Below, piece by piece: positions 24,901 to 37,066 of a stretch of DNA of 64,000 nt. A program made the position numbers and the translations under genes. The stretch comes from Pteria penguin. Lineage: Eukaryota > Mollusca > Bivalvia > Pterioida > Pteriidae. Within the stretch, counting starts at the first letter, position 1. Every line of letters starts with the position of its first letter. The DNA is taken from contig CM068586.1 of assembly GCA_035048485.1 (NCBI GenBank), positions 52,256,167 to 52,320,166 of the forward strand, given 5' to 3'. The notes under the pieces were generated by a model. It saw only the letters and a list, made by a program, of their open reading frames with translations, was not told where the DNA came from and made no database searches.

Positions 24901-25955
24901 ATATGGGAAAAATTATCATGGCATGGTGTTGTCCAAGACCACTAAACACTGACCTCCACAATATAGGTGAAATAATCTTAGTGTGGTGTTATCCTCCACC
25001 ACTATACACTGACCTCTACAATACAGGTTAAATCAGGTTGATGTGGTGTTATCCTCCATCACTAGCACTGGCTGCCACTATAAAGGAGAAATCAGTATGG
25101 TGTGGTGTTATCCTCCACCACTAGCACTAGCTGCCACTATAGAGGAGAAATCATCAACGTGTGGTGTAATCCTCCACCACTAGCACTAGCTGCCACTATA
25201 GAGGAGAACTCATCATTGTGTGGTGTTATCCTCCACCACTAGCACTAGCTGCCACAATAGAGGAGAAATCATCATGGTGTGGCGTTATCCTCCACCACCA
25301 GCACTTGCTGCCACAATAGAGGAGAAATCATCATCATGTGGTCTAATCCTCCACCACTAGCACTAGCTGCCACTATAGAGGAGAAATCATCATCATGTGG
25401 TCTAATCCTCCACCACTAGCACTAGCTGCCACTATAGAGGAGAAATCATCATCATGTGGTGTAATCTCTACCACTAGCACTAGCTGCCACTATAGAGGAG
25501 AAATCATCATGGTGTGGTGTTATCCTCCACCACTAGCACTAGCTGCCACTATAGAGGAGAAATCATCATCATGTGGTGTTATCCTCCACCACTAGCACTG
25601 GCTGCCACAATAGAGGAGAAATCATCATGGTGTGGTGTTATCCTCCACCACCAGCACTGGCTGCCACTATAGAGGAAAAATCATCATGGTGTGGTGTTAT
25701 CCTCCACCACTAGCACTGGCTGCCACAATAGAGGAGAAATCATCATCGTGTGGTGTTATCCTCCACCACTAGCACTAGCTGCCACTATAGAGAAATCATC
25801 ATCATGTGGTGTTATCCTCCACCACTAGCACTTGCTGCCACAATAGAGAAATCATCATGGTGTAGCGTTATCCCCCACCACCAGCACTGGCTGCCACTAT
25901 AGAGGAAAAATCATCATAATGTGGTGTTATCTTCCACCCATTAATACTGGCCGTC
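24901..25955. repeat. 59-bp minisatellite related to the preceding 61-bp array
   Basis: The unit contains GTGTGGTGTTATCCTCCACC, ACTAGCACTAGCTGCCAC and TATAGAGGAGAAATCATCAT, about 17 copies. It shares the skeleton GTGTGG-GTTATCCTC-CACT-ATAGAGG with the 61-bp unit. Transition copies lie at 24900-25080. Confidence 0.93.
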
Positions 25956-27669
25956 GACAAGACACATTTAATATTTCAAAATGTAGAACCCATGATTGAC
26001 AATCTCCGCTTTGTCTCTGCTTTTAGATTTGAGCCTATAACAGAATTCTCTATATTTTTACTACATCTGTCTTATATTTTGTTGGAGTATGTCCCATACA
26101 CCATAACATTGCCTTGTTGTAGATCAATTTCTCATTTCTCAATTTTGTGAAATTATGGCAGATTGATTTGGAGGGTGGGGGTGATATTAAGACTCAAACC
26201 AAAAATTAGGAATTAGCGGTAGAAATCTATTTCAGCCGTAAGCCCCCCCCCCCCTTTATTTCAATAAATATATTCTATTTCAATACTAGAGTAAACACAA
26301 TTTCTTATCTATGGTCATGTAGTTCTGCAATTCCTTTTTTCCATAAAACATCTCAGAAAGAGACATGTTTATTTTCGTAAGCCAGTAGTAGTGTGCCGAA
26401 TGTGGAATTATTTGAATTTGGGGAATATATTCAGATAGAAGATTTGATCCCTATATCTTGGTAGGATCTTTTAGAACGCATGCGCACTGCATTAACTTTT
26501 TATCTGCGAACCACTTTTGCAATAACTGCTTTCTTAAGCACTTGCGGTACATTTATTATTTATTTATATAACATTTCACGACACGTAAATTGATTTAGTC
26601 TTTCAAAATAGGAGTAGCCCATGAGATGGAATGAGTAAATGGGTTTTTGGTTCGTCATTGGTTACATGGACTTTCAGACATTGTTGCAATGATTATGGCG
26701 AAATTAAGGTACTTTTAATTACATTATAGATTTTTGTCTTTCTATTTGATGAATACTGTTGTCGTACTTTAAACATAGTGTTCATTTAACTGTAAACTAA
26801 ATGAACATAACATGTATTCCAACACAATGTATTACAAACATAAACACTAGAGAAAGAAAGAAAGAACGAAAGAAAAATATATGTTTGTGAAACACGAATG
26901 ATCCCGGTGGAAACAAAGTCCAAATAAGATTTTGAAATGTTAGTCAAAGTCACGATCAAGGTCACTGGGTCAATGAATTTTGAAAGGGTTTTATTAGTGG
27001 AGTATGCATGCCCAATATGAAGTCTCTATATGTCACGGTTCAAAAGTTATGGTGAAGGTTATAGTTAACAACAGACAAACAAACAGACAGGTAGACAGAC
27101 AGATAAACAGGTCAAAACAATATGTTTCCGATCTATCGATCCGGGTTTATGAAAAGAAAAAAAACCCCGTATGATATTAAGAGGGTTATCACAACAGTAA
27201 TAGTGTCAGCATTGAGTTCAGAGTTATGTGTGTATTCTTCCTTACGGCAAACATTCATCCGAAATCGATTCTAGATATCTATTGACATATATGTACAATG
27301 GGGAAGGCACGCTCGTATGTAATGAAAAGCGAAAAAGAAATTCAGGGTGATAATTTCAATGGCGAGATCAGAAGCCGGGGAAACAAGACATTCCCTGCTG
27401 GGTTGCCACGTCCGCATCTGTACACTGAAAACACGCTCAGACGCTGTAACATGCAAGAAGAGTCTCTAGTATATAGTCAAATTATATAAAATTATGAATT
27501 CAGACAGCGTAGGCAAGTGAACACATGTGCATAAGTGCTCTAATGCCACGCTGAGATTTCTCTTACTTACATGTTTATTCGGTCCACCGGAAGAAGTGAA
27601 GGTAATTTAATGTACCAACTTGAGCCGTGACACGGGATCTCTGTTGATATATACTTTTTCATCCGGAGA

Positions 27670-27920
27670 ACAGATAGAGGACAGGAAATAGAATATAATA
27701 AGACGTCGTAGAGGATAGAAGACAACAAATCGTCCGAGTAGAAAGAAGACAACAAAACTTCATACAACATAGAGGACAACAAAGCGTTGTACAAGATAGA
27801 GGACAACAAAACATCGTAGAGGAAGATAGAGGACAACAAAACATCGTAGAGGATAGAAGACAACAAAACATTATACAATAAAGGAGACAACAAAACGTCG
27901 TACATGATAGAAAAGAACGA
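27670..27920. repeat. Minisatellite of about 30 bp
   Basis: The unit resembles GATAGAGGACAACAAAACAT plus CGTAGAG, about eight copies. The minus-strand open frames are repeat artefacts. Confidence 0.8.
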
Positions 27921-27944
27921 AACGTCGCAAAAAATCTTGCCAAC

Positions 27945-28012
27945 AGCTGAGATCGAACCCAGACCCTTAGGTTAGAAGTTGATTTCTATGCTAACGGACC
28001 AACCTGTTCTTC
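27945..28012 (-). mobile_element. tRNA-like pseudogene or SINE head
   Basis: On the minus strand GGTTGGTCCGTTAGC is A-box-like and GGGTTCGATCTC is B-box-like, about 35 bases apart. No CCA-compatible acceptor stem is evident, so a functional tRNA is not proposed. Confidence 0.35.
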
Positions 28013-28504
28013 CGTTGAAGATGAAGATATTGGTCTGGAACAAACTCGTTATAGATTTTCTAGTTATATTTCCATCAAAGAGATCTAACTATTTACTGAA
28101 TAATGTACGATCTGTTAGTACGCCAAATACCTTACGGGGGTTACAGCACTAGAGCCATTGTCTAGCTGAAGTAAATCAATTAGGGCACGATAATTGAAAT
28201 GGCAGTAAACATCTCTCATCGGACATTGTATCATAATATTTGCACATCGATCATATTTGAATGTCGGTGTCAACAGTAACTCGATTGTCTATTTCATCTC
28301 TATGATGATGGATGGTGGTGGAGGTGTTGGTGTACTCGAGGGTTACCACCCACCTTTGCTTGGCTCATTGATAGACTTACCCTTATGCTCATGTGGGAAT
28401 GTGTGTCGTCCCACACCCCTATAGGATTATTTAGTCGATGTGAACGATGCGTAGTATTTTTAGTAAAGGAGCACAAGCAGGCCCGCTTACAAGGGTATGG
28501 GGAT

Positions 28505-28680
28505 CGAATCCAGAAAACAATGCGAGAGGATATGTGTACAGCGTACCAGGGGAGGGGGGTCACATCTAGACAACAGTGCCAGAGGATATGTGTACAATGT
28601 ACCGCTTACCAGGGGGAAAGGGGGGGGGGTTGTAAAATCTAGACAACAATATGAGAGGATATGTGTACCGCTTTGCTTAC
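28505..28680. repeat. Tandem repeat of about 70-85 bp, three copies
   Basis: GAGAGGATATGTGTAC, CCAGGGG with poly-G and TCTAGACAACA recur three times. Confidence 0.65.
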
Positions 28681-29034
28681 TCGGCCATTTAGACCATAAT
28701 CTTATTAGAATGTAATAAGGTATATTCCAGGCGTCGACTTAAACTTAACAGTCCAGGCGGCTACAGGATGGCAGTCCAGTTTTAGATGGACTCGATCAAA
28801 GCAAACATATATCTTAGGCGCTGATGCAAAGAACTTCGTGCACGCATCATTCAACGCATAGCTAAAGATAGAGTTTATTGCCATTTGATGCATTACTTCA
28901 TCTTGACATCGATATACGTATATATTGTAAATATATAGAACTTTTATACATCAATAACTCAACACGTGTCTGTCTTTATTGATAAAGAATAAACGTTTAC
29001 GCTTAGTATAAAAGTGCATATGATCCTCGGAGTT

Positions 29035-29465
29035 CAGATAGGTCATGTAATCTGTAACGCCTTTGTTATCGTTATATAGGGACGGAAAAAAAACCGATAA
29101 GTGTGATTTCAAGCGCATTTGTTGTCTATATAGGGATGGGAAGAACCTGTCAGGTCATGTGATTAGTAACGCCTTTGTTATCGGTACATGTATATGGGGA
29201 CGGAAAGAAACTGTTAGGTCATGAGACCTGTAATGTCTATATTGTCGGTATATAACGACGGAAAGAAACTGTTAGGTCATGTGACCTGTAATGCCTTTTT
29301 ATCGGTATATAGGGACGGGAAGAAACTGTTAGGTCATGTGACCTGTAATGCCTTTGTTGTCGGTTTATAGGGACGGAAAGAAAGTGTTAGGTCATGTGAC
29401 CTGTAATGCCTTTGTTGTCGGTATATAGGGACAGGAGGAACCTGTCAGGTCATATCATATGTAAC
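29035..29465. repeat. 58-bp minisatellite, about 7 copies
   Basis: The unit contains GGTATATAGGGACGGAAAG, AAACTGTTAGGTCATGTGAC and CTGTAATGCCTTTGTTGTC. Confidence 0.85.
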
Positions 29466-30400
29466 GCCTGATATGTGTACAGATCTACCATTATTAACCG
29501 GTATGGGTACAAATGTACCATTCTTTTCTCGGTATATGTGCGGATCTTCCATAATTTTCTGATATGTGTACCTATCTACCATTATTCCCTTATATGTGGA
29601 CATATCTACTATGATTCCCTGAAATGTGTACCTATCTTCCATGATTCTCTGATATGTGTACATATCTACCATGATTCCCTGATATGTGTACAAATCTACC
29701 ATTATTCCCTGATATGTGTACATATCTACCACGATTCCCTGATATGTGTACATATCTACCACGATTCCCTGATATGTGTACATATCTACCATGTTTCCCT
29801 GATATTTGTACATATCTTTCACGATTCCCTGATATGTGTACATATCTACCATGTTTCCCTGATATTTGTACATATCTTTCACGATTCCCTGATATGTGTA
29901 CATATCTACCATTATTCCCTTATATGTGTACATATCTACCACGATTCCAAAACGTGTGTGCATATCTACCGTTATTTCCTTATATGCGTATCTACCACGA
30001 TTCCCCTGAAATGTGAACATATCTTCCCTGATTCCCTGATATGTGTACATATCTACCATGTATCCCTGATATGTGTACATATCTACCACGATTCCCTGAT
30101 ATGTGTACATATCTACCACGATTCCCTGATCTGTGTACATATCTACCATGCTTCCCTGATATGTGTACATATCTACCATGCTTCCCTGATATGTGTACAT
30201 ATCTACCATTATTCCCTGATCTGTGTACATATCTACCATGCTTCCCTGATATGTGTACATATCTACCATGATTCCCTGATATGTGTACATATCTACCATT
30301 ATTCCCTTATATGTGTACATACTGACCATGATTCCCTAATATGTGTAAAGATCCACCACGATCCCCTGATTTACGTACAGATCTACCTTATCTAACATTT
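29465..30400. repeat. 30-bp minisatellite, about 31 copies
   Basis: The unit is CCCTGATATGTGTACATATC followed by TACCATGATT. Because 30 is a multiple of three, long open frames exist on both strands (up to 306 codons); none is a real protein. Confidence 0.95.
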
Positions 30401-30599
30401 TCCCCTGATTTATGCACAAATCTTCCTTTATTCCTGAGCCTGTATCCCATTGATATACCGTATTTCCCGCTGTCTTTATAAGCATCAGTTACCCATGTCA
30501 GATATAAGCACAAATCTACCATTACTTCACTGGTATGTGTACAAACCCGCCGTTATTCCCTTGACATCTGTAAGTTACACCACTAGTAAACATACTCCC

Positions 30600-32150
30600 T
30601 AGGTTAGACAATCGATTTTACTAGGCCTACAATATACGCTAGAAATACGATCTTAGACCGATTGTAGACACACAACCTAACCTACATCTAAAATCTAAGC
30701 AAGACATTCGACTCTAGCTAGACATTCGATCTGGGTTACACATACGACTTAGGGTAGGTCGACAGTCTATGCTAGACCATAGACATTTAATCTATGGTCT
30801 TGATATATGACCTAGGTCAGACATTCGACATAGGCTAACGACTAAGCCTTGACATTTGACCTAGGTTAGATATTATACACAGGTCAGACATTTGACGAAG
30901 AGCAGATATAAGACCTAAGCTAGACATACGACCTACACTAAATATAAGACGTAGATTAGGTATTTTACATAGGCTAAACATTTGACAAAGACCAACGTTA
31001 GATATAAGACATAAGCAGTACATACGACCTAGTCTATATATAAGACCTAAGCTAGAAATACAAAGTAGACAAGATATAAGACCTAAGCTAGACATACGAC
31101 CTAGACTAAATATAAGACCTAAGCTAGACATACGACCTAGACTAAATATAAGACCTAAGCTAGACATACGACCTAGACTAAATATAAGACCTAAGCTAGA
31201 CATACGACCTAGACTTGATATAAGACCTAAGCTAGACATACGACCTAGACTAGATATAAGACCTAAGCTAGACATACGACCTAGACAAGATATAAGACCT
31301 AAGCTAGACATACGACCTAGACAAGATATAAGACCTAAGCTAGACACACGACCTAGACTAAATATAAGACCTAAGCTAGACATACGACCTAGACTAAATA
31401 TAAGACCTAAGCTAGACATACGACCTAGACTAAATGTAAGACCTAAGCTAGACATACGACCTAGACTAAATATAAGACCTAAGCTAGACATACGACCTAG
31501 ACTAAATATAAGACCTAAGCTAGACATACGACCTAGACAAGATATAAGACCTAAGCTAGACATACGACCTAGACTAAATGTAAGACCTAAGCTAGACATA
31601 CGACCTAGACTAAATATAAGACCTAAGCTAGACATACGACCTAGACAAGATATAAGACCTAAGCTAGACACACGACCTAGACTAAATATAAGACCTAAGC
31701 TAGACATACGACCTAGACTAAATATAAGACCTAAGCTAGACATACGACCTAGACTAAATATAAGACCTAAGCTAGATATACGACCTAGACTAAATATAAG
31801 ACCTAAGCTAGACATACGACCTAGACAAGATATAAGACCTAAGCTAGACATACGACCTAGACTAAATGTAAGACCTAAGCTAGACATACGACCTAGACTA
31901 AATATAAGACCTAAGCTAGACATACGACCTAGACAAGATATAAGACCTAAGCTAGACATACGACCTAGACTAAATATAAGACCTAAGCTAGACATACGAC
32001 CTAGACAAGATATAAGACCTAGGATAAGTATTAGAGTAAGGCTAGACTTTTGACAGACTTGATTATAGACCTAGGTTAGACATTCGACCAAAGTTAGACA
32101 TTTGACCAAGGTTAGACATTTGACCAAGGCTATATATTATACCAAGGCTA
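30600..32150. repeat. 36-bp minisatellite (dimer of 18-bp), about 30 core copies
   Basis: The core 31018-32018 repeats GACCTAAGCTAGACATAC plus GACCTAGACTAAATATAA. The two 18-bp halves are themselves related. The flanks carry older, diverged 18-bp units. A 386-codon minus-strand frame across it is a repeat artefact. Confidence 0.95.
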
Positions 32151-33162
32151 GACACACAATTTATGCCAGATGTGTGCTCTAAAACACGTTATATGTTTAC
32201 CCATTTCCTGCTTCGCAATATAATTTTAATATCCCAAAAATATTTCCCGGTGTCCTTGTTCTATAGTACTAATTAGTTCCCTTTACTGTTTTAGTTTATT
32301 ACTGTACAGTAGTGTTGATCCTGTGTATTGTATTTATTAAATACTATATAGCTGATGTTGTAGCTCCTTCATACCTCCCTAACCCCCTAACCCCATTTTT
32401 TATGTTCTCTTTAGTTTCATGGACTTGTAATGTATTTCATTTTTACAGATGTTATTCATGATAAATTTAAGAAAATTTGTGAAATTGTGATGAAAATAAT
32501 GTGTAAAAATAACGGCTTAATACATCATTGAATATTTATGCAAGTTTTTAGACAGAGTTTTTCGATCTTTTGGGCGGGAATTCTCGAATTTAATTGTTAA
32601 TAAATATGTCATTTGTATATTTTCATTGTATAATTTTATAAATTTATATACTGTTAACGTCATCATAGTTCATCTTTTAGTCGTGTAAGAATCTTAATCG
32701 TATAGAGGTTTAAAGTATTGATCAATCGGACGTTTGTTTATTACGTTCACCACCTTAACATCTGAAGAACGCCATTGGAAAACATGACCATCCGCATTCT
32801 ACTGAAAATGAAAAACAAACAAAACACAAAACAAAACCGCAATATGTTTATAAGGAGAGGTCCTGGATTCAAACACCAGTTAAGCAAAAAAATTGCTATC
32901 CATACGAAGACAAGAAAATGGTTTGTTCGGAAACGCTGATCAGGGTTGGAATGTTAGAAGTTTCCTCGCTGCTTTCGATTGATCCTTTGTATATATTTAT
33001 ACAATGACCCTTCAACACATTGTGCCGTCATCATGAAGTTGAAAAATTGTTGTGATAGGTGATAAATAACAAATATGTGATTTGTGAAAAAAAGATGTAT
33101 ACTTATGAGGCTTGAGGAAAAATAAAAAAGGGGGAGGGGACATAGGCAGTATGCCGTCCAGA

Positions 33163-33411
33163 TCGATTGATTATTGTTTTACGTCACTCCACGATTATAT
33201 CATGTATATGGTGACGGCATCTGCCTGATGCATCGCATAGAAATTTTTTACCTGTGTAACGGACCCACCTGAAGCAGTGAGGGATCTTTTACGTGCCACG
33301 CCTACCGTGACACGGGACCTCGGTTTTTACTGTCTCATCCGAAAGACAGGACATCGGTGTGCCAATGACGGGAGTGGAACCCAGGCCTCCCGGTCACGAC
33401 GTTACTAGAAA
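33163..33411 (-). mobile_element. SINE family B, minus strand, in Shaw intron 1
   Basis: Reverse-oriented copy starting with the tail (gattgattattgttttacg) and ending in the tRNA-like head. It contains the inverse of cggtgtcctgtctttcgg and of tagatgccgtcaccata. Confidence 0.87.
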
Positions 33412-34286
33412 CATGGACCGTTTACTAAAGAACCTCACAAAAATAGTAAATATTTGACGATATGCTAAAATAGGAATTGGAAGAAATTACAGATTTGCTG
33501 TTTGAGATTTGCTTATTTTCTATCGTATTTTGCGAGCACTGCATTTTTTAAAGAATATTGAAGGCAAAACAAAAAAATTATTCAGGAGTTCAAAAATACT
33601 ATTTGTCGTAATTCCTGTAATAAAACAGGCACTAGTTGACGATATTCTGGTCTTTTTCGACCAGGAGTATATGCCCTCTGTGCGCAAGCAATAACGATGG
33701 TGTTCTTCGAGATGCACTCGGATTATCTCGTCCTTTATTCGGTAAAGTCATAAAAAGAATTAGACACATATGTAGGGATACAATAGATATGCCAGATTTT
33801 GGTGATTCGTCCCTAACCGATTTACAGACTCATATGGCTTGAAATATATATTCGCTGTGACAAAGAACAAATTCAAATCTGCTTTCATATACCATTAAAT
33901 GCTGAATTTTTTTCTTCTATTTTTGAAATTATTTTACTTGTTAGGAATTAACGTGAGATTTAGAGATAAATAAACAGTATACTACCAAGTTTTTATCATC
34001 GAAAGAAGTACATCATGGATACATGTATAGTAAAGGGCGAGGTGTTCCGATTGGTTCACGATGTTGAAGTGTGTGACGTAATGAATCTGTGAATAGATTA
34101 CTAATGGTGAATTCTTTACAATGCTTCTTTCATCTTGTTCAATTCACAATCTAATTAACGTTCGACTTAAAATTTCGCTCCATGATACACTCCAATAACA
34201 AGATCTGTTGCCCTCTCCCACACAACGTTGATAAGAGTTTACGTCATAATAGTCATCATGTGACGTCAAAAATTTGTTGCAGTGCA

Positions 34287-34382
34287 GTACATTGTAATCA
34301 ATCTCTCATACAGAGGGCGCTACGCTACGGGAAAAGCGGAGAGTATCGTAGCGCCCTCTGCACGAGAGATGGCATTGTAGTA
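34287..34382. mobile_element. 96-bp foldback in Shaw intron 1
   Basis: The arms read TACATTGTAATCAATCTCTC...CAGAGGGCGCTACG and, inverted, TACAATGCCATCTCTCGTGCAGAGGGCGCTACG, separated by about 20 bases. This is a strong hairpin, probably a MITE. Confidence 0.6.
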
Positions 34383-34707
34383 TGACTGTCTCCGGAGAAA
34401 AGTACCGTGTAACTCAAACTCTCTTTGGTCTTTTAAAATGGTCATGCTGACATTAACTTTTTCGGGAGTTTATATGGTCTTGGTAATGGAGTGTATCTTT
34501 GAGCCGTGATTTTACTACCCGAATTTTAATTAGATTGATTCAACTCTGATGTCTCTCATCTTGTTATAGCCAGAGCTTGGCGTAGAGTATTGCAAGTGGA
34601 TATGTCAAAAAGTATGTTCAGCATTGTATAAACCTGAGTGTCGCTTGTGCTTTCCTTTGACCTCGCATCTTAATCTATGATTTAAAATCATCTGAACGAA
34701 AAGTCAA

Positions 34708-34825
34708 GACCCCCCCCCCCCAATAAAAAAAAAAAGAAAGAAAAGAAAAAACCAAAAAAAAAAAAAACAAAAAAGAAAGAAAGAAAAAGAAAAAAAACCC
34801 CCAAAATTAAAAAAAAACCCAACAA
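34708..34825. repeat. A-rich low-complexity tract
   Basis: Poly-C, then A runs broken by single G or C. It may be the degenerate tail of a retroposon, but no body was recognised. Confidence 0.85.
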
Positions 34826-36144
34826 AACCCCGAAATACTATTTAATATTATGATATATCAAGATGTATTTTCATTGTACTTGACATATTTAGGATATCTT
34901 TCGAAGTGGAATTGGTGATGTGAGAAAATTAATGAAATTTAAATCATCGAAATGAAATAAACATATCTTCGTTTCAATTTCAGAATAAATCGCATCCTGT
35001 AATATTTCGGGGATAATTTCCTTTCCATTTGATGAACTCATTTAACAGTAATTTTCGTTTTTAATCACTGTGCAAATCCCAAAACTCTTTTTAAACCAAC
35101 AAAAGTGAAATAAACAAACAAAAGCCATTACCTTGATGAAATATGGGTCTTTTTGTATGTACATGTAATTGCTGGTCTGAAATTTTTAAGTTAGTAAAGC
35201 ACTAAACTAAATTTTCATCCGGTCATCCGGAATTCCCTCAGTTCCAACTTTCTTTCAGAAAGGTTTATTTCACGACGCCCTTGATCTGTCCGCTTTAATA
35301 CGTGGAGTAAGTTGCGAGGAATTTATCAATGTAAAACCTCTACTGGAAAATAATGCATGCATCCAGGCAGTGGACGTTTAGAGTAGAAATACCCTCGTAG
35401 AAAAAAAAAATATACTGCACAGTCAACCTGTAGAAAAAAGTACTTCTTGTGTCCTCAAAATTTCTATCTTGATTGTGGCATTTCCATTCAGGTATAACAT
35501 GCACAATCAATCTCTATGTAGAAAAAAATCTTTAGAATTTGATGTCTTTCTCTCTCTTTGATATTTTTTCTTTCGATTTCTTGTTTCATTTTAAGAGAAC
35601 ATCGTTAGTAGATCTAGTATTTAAAAATTCTGTTTTCAGTTATTTGAAATAACTTTTTTCTCAGGTTTTCTTTCTTTTTGTATTGATATTCCCCGTTGTA
35701 TTTTCTTTTTCATTTCTTCTTCAGTCTCGACAGACAGCATTCATTCTTGTTGTAAAATGATTATTTTCTTTCAGTTTAATATTTCTTTAATTATCAATGC
35801 TTGTGCAAGAAGATAACAAAATTTGCGATTTTGAGAAAATTTATGATAAAAGTTAAATTGCATCTTTATTCTGATATTTTTTTTTCTAAATTTGAGAAAA
35901 TATTGCACCTTTTTGTCCTGTTTTCTGATTTAATCTGAACACAAAGGGCTACAGGAAACGTTTGTTGTTGAAGTGAAGATGAAAGAACCATGACCAATAT
36001 TGATTCAAAATAATGTCACGCATTAAACTTTTCCATCAACCTATTGAATTAAAATTTCACTTCATTTATAATAAAAACACTAGTAAAATGCATTTTACTT
36101 AAATATCCGTATATATACCTATCTTTTTACCTATCTTTTCACAG

Positions 36145-37066
36145 GTGATTGCGGTAGTCTCGGTGTTTTTCATCGTGGTGTCAATTTTGTCCTTCTGTCT
36201 CAAAACTCAGCCCGACCTCCGGGTACCTGTTCTCAACAACGCTACCACAAATAACTCAGATGGTACCATAACATGGCGGCTAGAAAAGAAAAAGACGGAG
36301 CCACACGAAGCCTTCTTTTATATCGAGTGCGCTAGTAACGCGTGGTTCACCTTCGAAATCATAATCCGCCTGATTGTGGCTCCCAATAAACTGGATTTTC
36401 TGAAGGCGCCGGTGAATATTGTGGACATTGTGGCCACCTTGTCCTTCTACCTGGATTTCCTGCTTACCAAATTGAAACAAGAAAGTGATATTTTGGAGTT
36501 TTTTAGCATCATTCGTATTATGCGTTTGTGTAAATTGACAAGACATTCGTCAGGCTTGAAAATCTTAATACATACATTCAAGGCTAGTGCAAAAGAGTTG
36601 ATTTTGCTCATTTTCTTTCTTGTTTTGGGTATTGTAGTCTTTGCTGCCCTTATTTACTACGCGGAGCGCATACAATATAATCCCACGAACGACTTCGAAT
36701 CTATTCCACGTGGACTGTGGTGGGCAATAGTGACTATGACTACAGTAGGGTACGGCGATATGGCGCCTAAGACTTACGCTGGAATGTTTGTTGGCGCACT
36801 GTGTGCGCTAATGGGCGTGCTTACGATCGCTTTACCCGTTCCGGTAATCGTGAGTAATTTTGCGATGTTTTACTCGCACACACAAGCGAGATCGAAATTA
36901 CCGAAAAAGAGGCGGCGCGTGTTACCGGTCGAGGCGCTGCGCCCCAAACCTCAGATCAGCAAAGTGGGAGGATTATCCGGGGGAGGTGGACCGATGCGAC
37001 ATAGAAACGCCATCAAACACCCACCGTCAACTGGCGCGCTGGACCACAAGATTGGAAACAGAATGG
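36145..37066 (+). CDS. Shaw: Shaw-type K+ channel, coding exon 2 (S1-S6, pore, proximal tail)
   Basis: The exon starts after a pyrimidine-rich acceptor (ttttcacag) in phase 0 with GTG, read as an internal Val. It encodes residues 173-479 and the first base of codon 480. Approximate segments are S1 173-191, S2 229-250, S3 263-280, S4 289-313, S5 323-345, pore helix 360-371 and S6 384-415. The K+ selectivity filter TTVGYGD is at 371-377 and the S6 PVPV hinge at 403-406. S4 has only four charges at three-residue spacing (R296, R299, K302, R305), as in Shaw channels with weak voltage dependence. Two N-glycosylation sequons lie in the S1-S2 loop (N204, N208), where Kv3 channels carry them. A basic stretch (KLPKKRRR, 423-430) follows S6. 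The donor is ATGG/gtaagg. Retaining the intron adds GKGHFS and then a stop at 37084-37086. Confidence 0.96.

Larger units (their letters stand above)
19071..36144 (+). other. Shaw intron 1 (17.1 kb)
   Basis: A GT-AG intron in phase 0 separating the T1 exon from the S1-S6 exon. It contains most of the minisatellites of the window (19.7, 24.1-25.95, 27.7, 29.0-30.4 and 30.6-32.1 kb), two SINEs on the minus strand (20.4 and 33.2 kb), one on the plus strand (22.5 kb), hAT-like remnants and an A-rich tract. The stretches 20700-22500, 22975-23660, 25960-27660, 32150-33160, 33415-34285 and 34385-36140 show no recognisable gene or exon. Short open frames there (for example 33509-33842) have no recognisable motif. 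Confidence 0.85.

Noticed and set aside
24088..25955. CRISPR-like regular repeats
   Set aside because: Repeats are directly adjacent with no unique spacers, there are no cas genes, and the context is eukaryotic.
27567..27943. Leu/Ser- and Cys-rich minus-strand frames
   Set aside because: Frames of the 30-bp array at 27.7 kb.
29445..30395. 294- and 306-codon frames with VDMYTYQGI-type and ICVHIYHDSL-type repeats
   Set aside because: They sit on opposite strands of the same 30-bp array, so they are by-products of the repeat.
30835..31995. 386-codon minus-strand open frame with LGRMSSLGLIFS-type repeats
   Set aside because: It lies wholly in the 36-bp minisatellite; a unit divisible by three keeps frames open. 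No unique sequence or signal surrounds it.
33509..33842. Two small overlapping plus-strand frames
   Set aside because: No recognisable domain and no repeat or splice support; they lie deep in Shaw intron 1.
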